NCBI GenBank assembly: GCA_963920705.1
Contig: OY987226.1
Span: forward strand, 4,342,501 to 4,406,500
Reading direction: 5' to 3'
Length of the DNA: 64,000 nt
Source: Odiellus spinosus
Taxonomy: Eukaryota; Arthropoda; Arachnida; Opiliones; Phalangiidae
Shown: piece after piece, positions 10,839 to 19,974 of the stretch
How positions within the stretch are numbered: position 1 is the first letter of the stretch
How the letters are laid out: each line of letters starts with the position of its first letter
Program-made: the position numbers and the translations under genes
The notes under the pieces: model-generated
Databases searched by the model: none
Told to the model about the DNA's origin: nothing
The model's input: the letters and a program-made list of their open reading frames with translations, nothing else

Positions 10839-11175
10839 CAGAAGCCGATGAAACCCTCCTTTGAAGTCTATTACTCCCGGGGCTTGTCTACCCCTCTCTG
10901 TATGGGTTAGTTTCAAAAAGCGCGATTCGTACGCCTCCTAACGGTAGATATTTTCGGAGCGGGAGTTCGTCGAGCGAATATCTCTAGCAGCCTTGGAGTT
11001 CGTCAAAAAAACGTCGTCGTTTGTGGAGAGAGAGAATTTCCAATTTTTCGTAGACAGGGGGTATGAAGTAGGACCCCTCCGATCTCGTAAAATTGTGAAT
11101 TTTACCCATACAGAGAGGAGCGCTATATGGAACATTAGAGTAGTAGAATTCAAAGGAGGGTTTCATCGGCTTCTG
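10839..11175 (+). mobile_element. CAGAAGCC-family foldback element, copy 2
   Basis: 337 bp, same orientation as the copy at 9501. Its flanks TTTAAAC / TCCGAAC do not form a good duplication. The right flank is the interior of a TA-flanked element whose left part is missing, so a rearrangement probably joined two loci here. Confidence 0.9.
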
Positions 11176-11373
11176 TCCGAACGTATAACGCGGATAATAT
11201 TCTAAGATAAGGTCCCATTTTTGGATAAAAACGGATATGGATAATGTTTTTTACTTTATCTTGGAATAAGTTAACTCGAATGAAAAATAGTCTATTTTTA
11301 ATCAAACAGATAATATACATCGGAATTTAGTAGATTTTATCCAATTAATAAAAATTATACGAATTCCGAGCTC
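11176..11373 (+). mobile_element. Right part of a TA-flanked element (GAGCTC ends)
   Basis: Begins abruptly at TCCGAACGTATAACGCGG and ends ATTCCGAGCTC followed by TA. The full form is at 31209-31741. Confidence 0.75.
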
Positions 11374-12146
11374 TAATATCATGGGCAGAATGGTACGTTT
11401 ATTAATTAAAATGCAGCGAAATCATATATATATATATATATCTGTTTATTAATTATCCTCGATAAAACTTCCAGAATAACAAATGATGCAAAAATAATTC
11501 TAAACCTTCATGAATATAAAGTTTAACAAGATTAACAAAACTTGCAATGACAAATTTGACTGCTTAATTGTTTTGATCTTCAATGATTTTAGGTTAATTG
11601 CTAGAAGTAATAGGAGCGCCGGGATGCCATTATTTAAAAGCTTTACTAGTTGGCTATGGATGTAGGCGATGGGTTTTTGGCTTATATCCTCTAGCGTAAA
11701 ATTTACTAACCCGTCCGATTTCTCTGTCAAGAAGAGAAAACACATCGACAAATCTTAGCGCAAACTTCCTGCAGGGCCTTTAGCTGGCACTAGTCACTAT
11801 TTACCGAATTAAATCGTAACTCAAGGCAGCCGCCTAATTAGCAATTTGTCTCCTTGATTCACCCTTACACATTCTCATATAAAAAAAGATTCTGCACCAC
11901 TAGGGAAAAACAAAAAAAAAAAAAAAAAAAATCTCCCCCTAAATAAAAACAAAAAAAAAAAAAAACTCTTGGCTGGTTACTTAAGTGTAAGAAGAAACAA
12001 TCTGAGATTTTATAGGGTCGATAAGTTTAATTAAGTGATATTACTCTTTTTCCAAAAAGAAAAACAAAGAAACAGAAGCAATTCGGAAGAAGTCACTGGA
12101 AAACAAATCGAAAAACCAAAAAGTTAGAATATGAATTAAGCTACGT
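11374..12146. other. Intergenic with simple repeats
   Basis: Holds a (TA)n run near 11425-11441 and A-rich tracts at 11911-11965. An open frame at 11500-11751 is unsupported. Confidence 0.55.
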
Positions 12147-12484
12147 CAGAAGTAGATGAAACCCTCCTTTGTAGTCTACTACTCTAATGTTCCATATAGC
12201 GCGCCTCTCTGTATGGGTAAAATTCCCAATTTTACGAGATCGGGGGGGTCCTACTTCATCCCCCCCTGTCTACGGAAAATTGGAAATTCTCTCTCTCCAC
12301 AAACGACGACGTTTTTTGGACGAACTCCAAGGCTGCTAGAGATATTCGCTCGACGAACTCCCGCTCCGAAAATATCTACCGTTAGGAGGCGTACGAATCG
12401 CGCCTTTTGAGAATAACCCATACAGAGAGGGGTAGACAAGACCCGGGAGTAATAGACTTCAAAGGAGGGTTTCATCGGCTTCTG
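12147..12484 (-). mobile_element. CAGAAGCC-family foldback element, copy 3
   Basis: 338 bp, opposite orientation to the copies at 9501 and 10839. It has an exact 7-bp duplication GCTACGT (12140-12146 and 12485-12491). GCTACGT is the terminal sequence of the neighbouring GCTACGTTCA repeat, so the insertion hit the edge of that repeat. Confidence 0.92.
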
Positions 12485-12955
12485 GCTACGTTCATACTAG
12501 GCCTTGAAGTCGATTCAAAACGTTTCTCAGCAGTCGTGTGAACGGGAAACCGGTTTTCTTGACTTGATTTCTAGAAATTGCTTCGGGAACCAGTTTCCAA
12601 CCGATTCGGCTTCAACAACCTACAAATTAAACTATAATAAATCGGTTTGTGAACAGATGGCGCTTAAATCGATTCCGAACGATTTAAAAATTGGTATAGC
12701 TACGGTCACACTATCATTTCTTAATCGATTTGAAACGGTAAAATCAAACCGATATACAAATCGTCAGAAATCGTTCTAAGCGTCAATTGTGCATTAATTC
12801 ACACATCTTTCTAAATCGATTTATTCCCGAAGCATTTTCGAGATATCGAATCAAATCGATTCGAGAAAAGACCGTTTCCTGTTGACACGACTCCAGCGAA
12901 ACGTTTTGAAAAGGTTTAAATCGATTTCAAAGCCTAGTATGAACGCAGCTTTTGT
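12485..12955. repeat. GCTACGTTCA dispersed repeat (composite copy)
   Basis: Ends resemble GCTACGTTCATACTAGGCCT and AGCCTAGTATGAACGCAGCT. The interior repeats TTCTTAATCGATTTGAAAC, CTTCGGGAACCAGTTTCC and AATCGATTTAT-like phrases. Related copies are at 24705-24955, 29853-30010, 32885-33443, 47420-47930 and a fragment at 57455-57515. The inner GCTACGGTCACACTA near 12700 suggests one copy inside another. No target duplication resolved. Confidence 0.7.
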
Positions 12956-14911
12956 TTTTATCGATTGAAATCGATAGGGATATGTTAGTGTGAACATATA
13001 TTGTATATTTTGGGTTAGAAAATAATTTTGGTTCAAGTGATCGACATTGAAATTATCTATATAAATTAAAGTCGATCAATTAGAAAAAGGGATTTGGTTA
13101 GAATAATTTAATTCTAAAATCTTTGCCCTAATAAAATCCCAGCGACACGCGTTGCGGCTCACTTATTGAAATCGCTCTAAATCACGGTTCTTGATAATTT
13201 TCACACGCGCAATCGCGCATACAACAGCGCGTGTCGCGGATATTTCATGAAGCCAAAGATGGGGAAGGGATTCTTTTGATTGGTCGGAGGTTCTACTTTA
13301 AATTGAATCAGACAAAACCTGAATCTTTCCCGATATTTTGCATAATTCAGATAGAATAGAACAGGTTTTATTTTTGATAGTAGAAAAAAATCACTTAATT
13401 TTCCCCTTCACCCTCCCTTTAAGAAATATCTTGTCTGCGGTATGGATTCCAACTGTTATCACTTTATTATTTGTAAAACTTCGTTCACTCTTTTATCTCT
13501 CCTGTGAAGATCGTCAAACATCAAAGCTAAAATATCTTGTCTTTAGGATCAACTCCATTGACATCTTCAGTTGAGACGACATTACACGGGCATGTAACCT
13601 AATTTGGTGTTAATTAGTCTAAATTTCTCAGGGAGCTTTCGGAACTAAATTAGTCAAGAGATAAAAAAACGTACCCGTTAATTTAATGCTAATTGATTAA
13701 GAGCTTTTTACTTCGTACATAACTGTAGAACCACGTAGCCCTTTTACAAATGCGAAAACATTTGGTTTCCTTGGAATACAAACTATCGTAAGTGGAGGGG
13801 TCAGTTTCCTGAAAATATTATTTAAAATGTGACATTCAGCTAAATAAATTCCGTCCAAACCCATTGAAATGGTTGCGGTACGGTCTAAAAACCGCCTATA
13901 CCAATTTTCACTCGAAAATATTCAACCGTTTTCTCGGAAGAGGATTTGAAATTAACTTTTTTTTCGAGAGAGAACAATTTTAATTTGGCGCGAAATTATA
14001 GTTCCCGCCAGAATTGAAGCTATCTTTTATAAAAGCGCGCGAATTTTCGCGCGCATCCAATCTCGATTACATTCATTTTAAGGAAAGCGCGCGAAAGATC
14101 TCGTGATATTTCTAATTTTTTTCCGTACGGCGGCGCTACTTGTAGGGGTATATTTGTCATTTTGGATCTATCCGAAGCCTAGAATATGAGGTGTTGTAAG
14201 TCAAGGGGTTCTAGACTTGTTGAGGATTTCTTGACTATAAAAAATCACCCAAGCTTATAATTTATGTCCTTTATATAAGTAAACATTTTCCTATTAGCCA
14301 TTTTCTCGGTCTCCACCCCCACAAAATCCTCTCTTCTACGTTTTTGGCGGGGAAAAAGGTTTATATGTAAAGGTTATGTATTGTGTATTATAAGCCAGAT
14401 GACGCCAGCTATGTATTGTATATTGATCGATCCATAGCAGTAAAAAATAGAGTTCATTGTCCATACTTGAACTTCTAGAAGAGAAATGTCTCTATTAATT
14501 TAGTCTAAGTCAAGTCATTGTCTAAACAACAAAATATTTAACATATGGTACGTGTTTAAAGGTAGAGTGAAATGTAAACTTTTACGAATGAATATAAGTA
14601 CTTATTTGCGCGGTCAAACATTCGTTAAGAGACTCTAAATTTTAATTGTGCAAAACAATCAGGAAAATATAATGATTTTTGGCGTTCAATCAAAAGAAGT
14701 CGTACATAAGTATATAATTAGCTTAGTAAAATCCCAACCCCGAAGCACCAAAAGTCTATCCATAAAAAAAGTTATCACCCCTGTCTGGCTCGAGTGGTTT
14801 GGACTCTTCGTTGATATTTTGAGTCAGGAGAGAGGGATGTATTTTAGGCGGGTCTGTCGACCCCAATTCGAGAGCAGTGTACGAAATTAAGTTCGTTGTC
14901 TTTGATGAAAC
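12956..14911. other. AT-rich intergenic, nothing firm
   Basis: Open frames at 13338-13574 and 14648-14890 lack recognisable features. GCGCGCGAATTTTCGCGCGC near 14035 is a short palindrome. CTCGAGTGGTTTGGACTCTT at 14790 recurs at 61480, a sign of an unidentified dispersed repeat. Confidence 0.5.
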
Positions 14912-15203
14912 CAAGAAGGATCAGATAAGGAGAGGAAAAGTGGGGCTGCGTTGAGTTAGAGAGAGAAGAGCCAACCTCCCACTCGGGTGGAAAGGGGGGA
15001 TAGGAAATTCTCGAGGTAAACTGTTGTCACGTGGTCGCTAGCTAGCGCGTCTCATAAAGGATTCGTTTTACCCACGTGACAACAATTTACCACGAAGCAT
15101 CTCTACCCCCGTCTGTCCCCCGTTCTCCCAGAGTGGGAGTTTAGGCCGACGCAGTAGGAGCTGCACCGTTCCCACTTTTCCTCTCCTTATCTGATCCTTC
15201 TTG
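14912..15203 (-). mobile_element. CAAGAAGG-family foldback element (7-bp duplication ATGAAAC)
   Basis: 292 bp, inverted relative to the copy at 6610, with ends CAAGAAGGATCAGATAAGGA. Exact ATGAAAC at 14905-14911 and 15204-15210. Confidence 0.9.
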
Positions 15204-15659
15204 ATGAAACTAATGGTATCCTGTATTATTCCCGTAACTTACGATAATTTACCTCTAAGACTATAGAATAGGTTTATGCAAATCCTAGAGGGCGCGCGGG
15301 ACGTATTCCCCGTAGACTTCTAAAATCCTTCGCCGTTTTTTTCTTAGATTGGGCCAACCTCTCTGCCCTTTCGTTACCTCTCCTTCATCTCTTGGGTTTA
15401 GTAATTAAATTTAGATCCCAGCGCCCTCTCTTAATGTGTCGGGAAATTAAATTTTTGCATTTGTTTTAGAAGAGATAATGAGCTACGCTGCTCTGGTTTT
15501 TTCCTTCTGGGAAAAGCCAAGAGTAAGAGGGCGGAACTTTCCTCGTGTTTTCTAAGGAAGAACCCGACCGAAACGAGAGAGAGAACGTAGAGTTTTAGTT
15601 CTAGGAAAAAAAGATGACAACAAGATGGGTTGAAAGTCAACAAAACCCTTTGAACAATA
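15204..15659. other. Intergenic, nothing recognised
   Basis: An open frame at 15431-15643 (minus) has no recognisable domain. Confidence 0.5.
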
Positions 15660-15956
15660 TACTAAATCAGGAATTGAAAATTTACAAACAAATATTAAAT
15701 TAGAAATAAATTAAAAACTTTACATCAAAATAGGCTTAGCTGGGTTCATGAAGAACTACTCTGAACTCTACCTATAAGGACTAGCAACCATTGACTGGCC
15801 GGGGAGTTCAGGTTTTCTCCATGAATCCAGCTAAGCCTATTTAGATGGTAAGTTTAAATAGTTTAATATTTATTTGTAATTTTTTTTCTGTTGGACTAGG
15901 CCTATTTAACCGATAAAGAATAGATAAAAAATCACTTGTTAGGTTGCATTCTCCCT
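15660..15956. mobile_element. Left-truncated TTAA-type foldback element
   Basis: Contains the family core AAATAGGCTTAGCTGGGTTCAT and its complement ATGAATCCAGCTAAGCCTAT, ending GCATTCTCCCT followed by TTAA. The left end AGGGAGAATGCAACC is missing. Fuller copies are at 33971-34344 and 55069-55560. Confidence 0.65.
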
Positions 15957-16423
15957 TTAAGTTCCAGCTGTCTATAATGCTTACATTAACAGCCCTTAAA
16001 ACTAAGCTTGAAGGGTTAAAAACGTCTAACGTTTCATTACAAACGAGGCTTAACAGTGGGAGGTTCAAAGCTTGATGAAAAAAAGCCAAGGCCTAGCGCG
16101 CTGGCGTCAGCCGAGGCTTAAGTAAACGTTCCGGTACCGTCCTCTCCCAGTGTTCTTTCACTGTTTTCTTTCGCTACAGTATTTTTAATAGGCCGTTCCA
16201 AAAATGGGGGTAGGAAAACAAAGATTAGTATATATTGTCTTAAGCGGACAAGCAACGTCTCACTATTTTGTGGTTTTTAAAAATACATAGCTTGGCAACA
16301 CTGTATCTTGCACCGCGTTTCGGTTCGGCTAGGGCGCATACGAGTCTTCCGGCCGAACCGCTGAATCGACTTTGCGGCGAAAAGGTACGGATCTACGGTT
16401 TCGCGAAATTCGGGCACAACAAA

Positions 16424-16600
16424 ATGCCAAAGTGCGTACCTTTTTGGAAAGGTGGAAATACGTGTTGTATTTCGAACTGTAGAAACAACACGAGGAACGA
16501 CAAGGGTATATCATTTCATAAATTTCCGAGGGAAGAAAGTATTCGCGAAGAATGGATCCGAAGAATCCGCTTCTTTTTGAGCCAAGTTTCTAATAAATAA
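16424..16600 (+). pseudogene. THAP-type zinc-finger N-terminal fragment or first exon
   Basis: From an ATG in a CpG-richer stretch, 58 codons encode MPKC..., CCISNCRNN, then ISFHKFPREESIREEWIRRI. This matches the first half of the THAP C2CH DNA-binding domain: a C-x4-C pair, the FHxFP motif and the conserved W. The second half (C-x2-H and the AVPTIF-type end) is absent. The frame ends at TAA 16598-16600 after FFLSQVSNK, with only a weak GT (16583) before the stop. It could be the first exon of a THAP gene with the rest downstream or lost, or a relic of a P-element-type transposase, which carries this domain. The upstream open frame (from 16268) is probably untranslated. Confidence 0.6.
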
Positions 16601-17350
16601 TCCGTAATCTAGGCCTAGTCTTATTTACTGCTTCTCAGCTGTTAGCTTTGGGCTTTGGCTAGCAAATCGGCTTGTAATATTAACGGATACAAGTCGAAAT
16701 GCGTTTAGTGCACAAACCACATAGATTGGTTTTGTAATTTTTTTCTTACTGAACGTCTGGCAGCCCGGTTGTAGAAATGTAATAGTTTCCTTTTCGTCGC
16801 GTGAAAAATGGGGGAAGGAAATTTTCGTAATATTTGGAACGGAGTATTGCTTTACCTAGACTCATATCTTTGAACTATATAATTTTTGGTTGTTGTTAGA
16901 TTTTTTTATCTTTTTCATTTTTTGGCTGCAAGGCCTAATTATTATGTCGTTGGAACTTTACGGCCGGTTGGATACCCAACCCCCAGGCTTATGGAAGATG
17001 ATATATCTATATTTAATTTTATCATTTTTCTCCCGTACCCGAAAAAAAAATATTTTTAATTAAATTTAGATTCTTATTAATCGGTTTAAATTTTCGAAAA
17101 TTTGGATAGTCAGTGTATAGACTTGAAATTTTGTTAGGAATTCTCGTTAACCTAATTACGATAAATGCAGTTTGTTTTACAAGGATTTCGCCATAACGGC
17201 GAAAAAACATCACATTTTGCCTAAATGGAAATTTTGTAAAGATATGGTAGGGTCGCCTAATTCTGAACGCTTCTAATATAAGTCGTAATCCGGCTTAATC
17301 ACCTTCATTATTAAACCCCTTAATAAAACAAACCTCTCATAAAAGCCTAC
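16601..17350. other. Intergenic, nothing recognised
   Basis: No second half of the THAP domain was found here in any frame I examined. Otherwise AT-rich. Confidence 0.5.
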
Positions 17351-17356
17351 AAGAGT

Positions 17357-17362
17357 TTTATT
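17357..17362 (-). terminator. Polyadenylation signal AATAAA
   Basis: TTTATT on the plus strand, 65 bases beyond the stop of the 17427-18200 gene. Confidence 0.7.
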
Positions 17363-17426
17363 CTTCAATAGGATTTACACGTCAATTTTCAACAAAATAT
17401 ACATTTATATTTTATACATATTTAAA

Positions 17427-18200
17427 TTAATCTTGGTATACGCATATATTTAAGTCTTTGTTGAAGACGGTGTCATTAGGGCAATAGAAAACGTACGCAA
17501 ACCCCCAGGAACATTGATAGAAGATCTTGGAATTGGTTGGATGAGAGATATAAATCGGCAAGACGCTATTCTCGATCGGACAACAATAATCTCCTACGCA
17601 AGGTTTGGGTAGAACAGGAGTCGCAATGGGTGTACGACAATGACAGTGGCAAGGCTTGAGAGTCGGCTTCGGTGTCGTAACGGGACATGGACAAACGCAA
17701 GGTTTATGCGTTGGTTTGGGAGTGGTGATTATTGGACACACAGGGCAGTGACAATGTCCAGGTTTCCGTGTTGTTGTAATGACTGGTTTACTTGTCGTCG
17801 ATGTTGTGGTCGGCTTACGCGTCGTCGTGGTGATTGGACGATGCGTTGTCGTTGTGATTGGCTTACGAGTCGTCGTGGTGATTGGACGATGCGTCGATGT
17901 TGTGATCGGCTTACGCGTCGTCGTGGTGATTGGACGATGCGTTGAAGATGTGATCGGCTTACGAGTTGTTGTTGTCCAGGGATGAGGAGTAGTGTTATGA
18001 CATTTGCAAGAGCATGAAGTTGGCATGGGAGATTTTAAATGGTGCCCGGGAGTTAGTATGCGAAGCTTCTCCAAGGTTAACTTGTCCACAATCTCGTCCA
18101 CTTCAGTAGATTTTATCTGATTGTCGTCTATTACTGCTCCAACTGAGTAGGCAGCTACAGTAAAGAAAACCAAAGCTCTAGTCAAGCTATTAACGTACAT
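17427..18200 (-). CDS. Secreted mucin-like protein with C-terminal chitin-binding domain, 257 aa
   Basis: A complete intronless frame. Residues 1-22 (MYVNSLTRALVFFTVAAYSV) look like a signal peptide, followed by an acidic linker (DEIVDKLTLEKLRILTPGHH) and a CSCKCH motif. The mucin part is the most regular of the four paralogues, alternating TTTTRKPI and TTSTHRPI units of 8 residues (24 bases). PCVCPC/PCHCHC modules follow, then a CBM14-like domain at about 201-257 with FYQCSWGFAYVFYC. As in the paralogues, the family Cys 2 (TNSKIFYQC) and Cys 6 are absent. It is divergent from the 18518-19304 copy across a 317-base intergenic region, so the two may share regulation. Long minus-frame artefacts on the opposite strand reflect the repeat. 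Confidence 0.92.
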   Translation of the reverse strand: MYVNSLTRALVFFTVAAYSVGAVIDDNQIKSTEVDEIVDKLTLEKLRILTPGHHLKSPMPTSCSCKCHNTTPHPWTTTTRKPITSSTHRPITTTTRKPITTSTHRPITTTTRKPITTTTHRPITTTTRKPTTTSTTSKPVITTTRKPGHCHCPVCPIITTPKPTHKPCVCPCPVTTPKPTLKPCHCHCRTPIATPVLPKPCVGDYCCPIENSVLPIYISHPTNSKIFYQCSWGFAYVFYCPNDTVFNKDLNICVYQD

Positions 18201-18289
18201 GATAAAACCGATTAATAAACGCCGTTAGTAGAAAACAACTATTAGATTGATGAGTCGATTTGTTATACTAATTATAAAATTCAGACTGC

Positions 18290-18298
18290 CTTTATATA
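18290..18298 (-). promoter_or_regulatory. TATA box of the 17427-18200 gene
   Basis: TATATAAAG on the minus strand, about 90 bases before the ATG, at the same distance as in the 5526-6242 paralogue. Confidence 0.65.
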
Positions 18299-18421
18299 TG
18301 ATATCATTAGTTGAGAAATAGTTTTTTTAGTATGTTGATTTTTCAATTCATTAGACCTTTATCAGTGGTTTAGACCAACTAAAAAATAATTTCAAAAAAA
18401 TTATTTCCTATCAAAGATTCA

Positions 18422-18430
18422 TATATAAAG
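18422..18430 (+). promoter_or_regulatory. TATA box of the 18518 mucin copy
   Basis: TATATAAAG on the plus strand, 88 bases before the ATG at 18518. With the opposite TATA at 18290-18298 it makes a compact bidirectional promoter between the two mucin copies. Confidence 0.65.
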
Positions 18431-18517
18431 TGGTTTTGAGTTTTCGATTAGCACAACGAAACCAGTCTCATAGCTAATTGTTTAGTTTAATCGGCGATCA
18501 TTAAGTTTGCATCAACC

Positions 18518-19304
18518 ATGTATTTCAATATCTTGACTGTGGTGATTCTCACGTTTATCTTATCCTTAACCGGAGCAGTATTAGTTGAGGATCAGTTAGA
18601 AATTCCGAATCTTGACGAAATTGACTCACGGACATCGTTCAAAGATTCCCACGCTGACGATGTGTCCTTGCGAATGCCATAAACCTGTCCCTACTCCATG
18701 GACGACAACTACACCTAAGCCAATCACAACGTCGACAAGCCGTCCAGTAACCACAACCACGCTCAAACCAGTCACAACGACGACTCGAAAGCCGACTACA
18801 ACGTCAACACACTGGCCAATAACCACGACGACACTCAAACCGGTCACCACTACGACTCCAAAACCCGAACATTGTCACTGTCCTGCGTGCCCCGTAACCA
18901 CTACTCCAAAACCAACACATAAGCCTTGTGTTTGCCATTGTCCGGTAACCACACCGAAGCCGACTCCCAAGCCGTGCCGTTGTCCTTGTCCGATAAGCAC
19001 CACGAAGCCGACTCCTAAGCCATGCGATTGTTCTTGTCCGGTTACTACTCCCAAGCCATGCTCTTGCGATTGTCATACTCCAGTCACTTGCGGTCACCAC
19101 GGTTGCAAGTCTCCAGTTGTACCCAAACCTTGCGTGGGAGAGCATTGTTGTCCCGCTGAGAACAGTGCTGCACCGATCTACATCGCTAATCCAACGAACC
19201 CCAAGATCTTCTACCAATGTTCCTGGGGATTGGCGTACGTCTTCCATTGCGCTAATGACACGGTCTTCAACACTGACTTAAATACATGCGTACATCGACC
19301 ATAA
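18518..19304 (+). pseudogene. Mucin-like chitin-binding protein, frameshifted after the signal peptide
   Basis: ATG at 18518 opens MYFNILTVVILTFILSLTGA, an apparent signal peptide, then VLVEDQLEIPNLDEI. The frame then runs out at TAA 18680-18682. The rest of the protein (LTHGHRSKIPTLTMCPCECH, TTTTPKP mucin units, four PCxCxC modules, CBM14-like domain ending NTCVHRP) is read in the next frame to the stop at 19302-19304. Aligned with the paralogues, GAAATTG joins directly to ACTCACGG. About 32 bases present in the 5526-6242 gene (about 35 in the 17427-18200 gene) are missing there, which explains the shift. No small intron with GT-AG ends restores the frame. The downstream 230 codons are otherwise intact, so the lesion is recent, an allele, or a sequence error. 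Confidence 0.8.
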
Positions 19305-19360
19305 TCGAAAAGATTTAAATTTATGTATATATTTATAAAGATATGTATGTCCTGACGAAG

Positions 19361-19366
19361 AATAAA
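19361..19366 (+). terminator. Polyadenylation signal AATAAA
   Basis: 57 bases after the stop of the frameshifted mucin copy. Confidence 0.65.
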
Positions 19367-19974
19367 TCTATATTGTTATATTTTAAAATTGAGATATTTT
19401 TTCTTTACATTTTGAAGTCCAAGATTGTTTGACGCAATTTCGTAACTGATTACGTATTTAGCTTGGCCAAAGGTTGTAGTCAGTTACCTAATTACATACT
19501 CGATATACCGAATTTATGAAAGTGGTTAAACCCCTCAAATATCGCTTCAATAAAAAATCGCAAGAGAATTATTTGAAAAAATAGTGCTTCGTTAAAATAC
19601 TTAATTTAAATTCCTATCCCAAATGTGCTTATTATAAATTTTGTAACCGGCTAATTTAGGATTCGGCATCTATTGTTTTTAAAATTCGCGTTTAAATTAC
19701 AACCACTGGTTGGCACGTTGTTTTTATTATCAAACGTTTTGTGCAAAAATATGACACCAATTTATATACTATTCTTATTGGAAATTAGTTGTTGCTGGAA
19801 AGCTCTCAAAATTTTAAGCGTGAAACCAATTACCCCTATAATCTTTTTGCTGATGGGCGTGCCATTCCCCCTCCCGAAGTCGAGTATATCCGGTGAAAAG
19901 TCTGTCCAACCTTGGTGCTATGTCCACTTTAATATAGATCTGTGTAACTAGTGCGAAAAAATTACTCTTTACAT
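19367..19974. other. Intergenic, nothing recognised
   Basis: Separates the mucin pair from the first IR gene. An open frame at 19673-19951 is unsupported. Confidence 0.5.

Noticed and set aside
17640..17985. Plus-strand frames opposite the mucin genes (also at 5640-6120 and 18626-19247)
   Set aside because: Antisense shadows of the Thr/Pro repeat coding sequence on the other strand.
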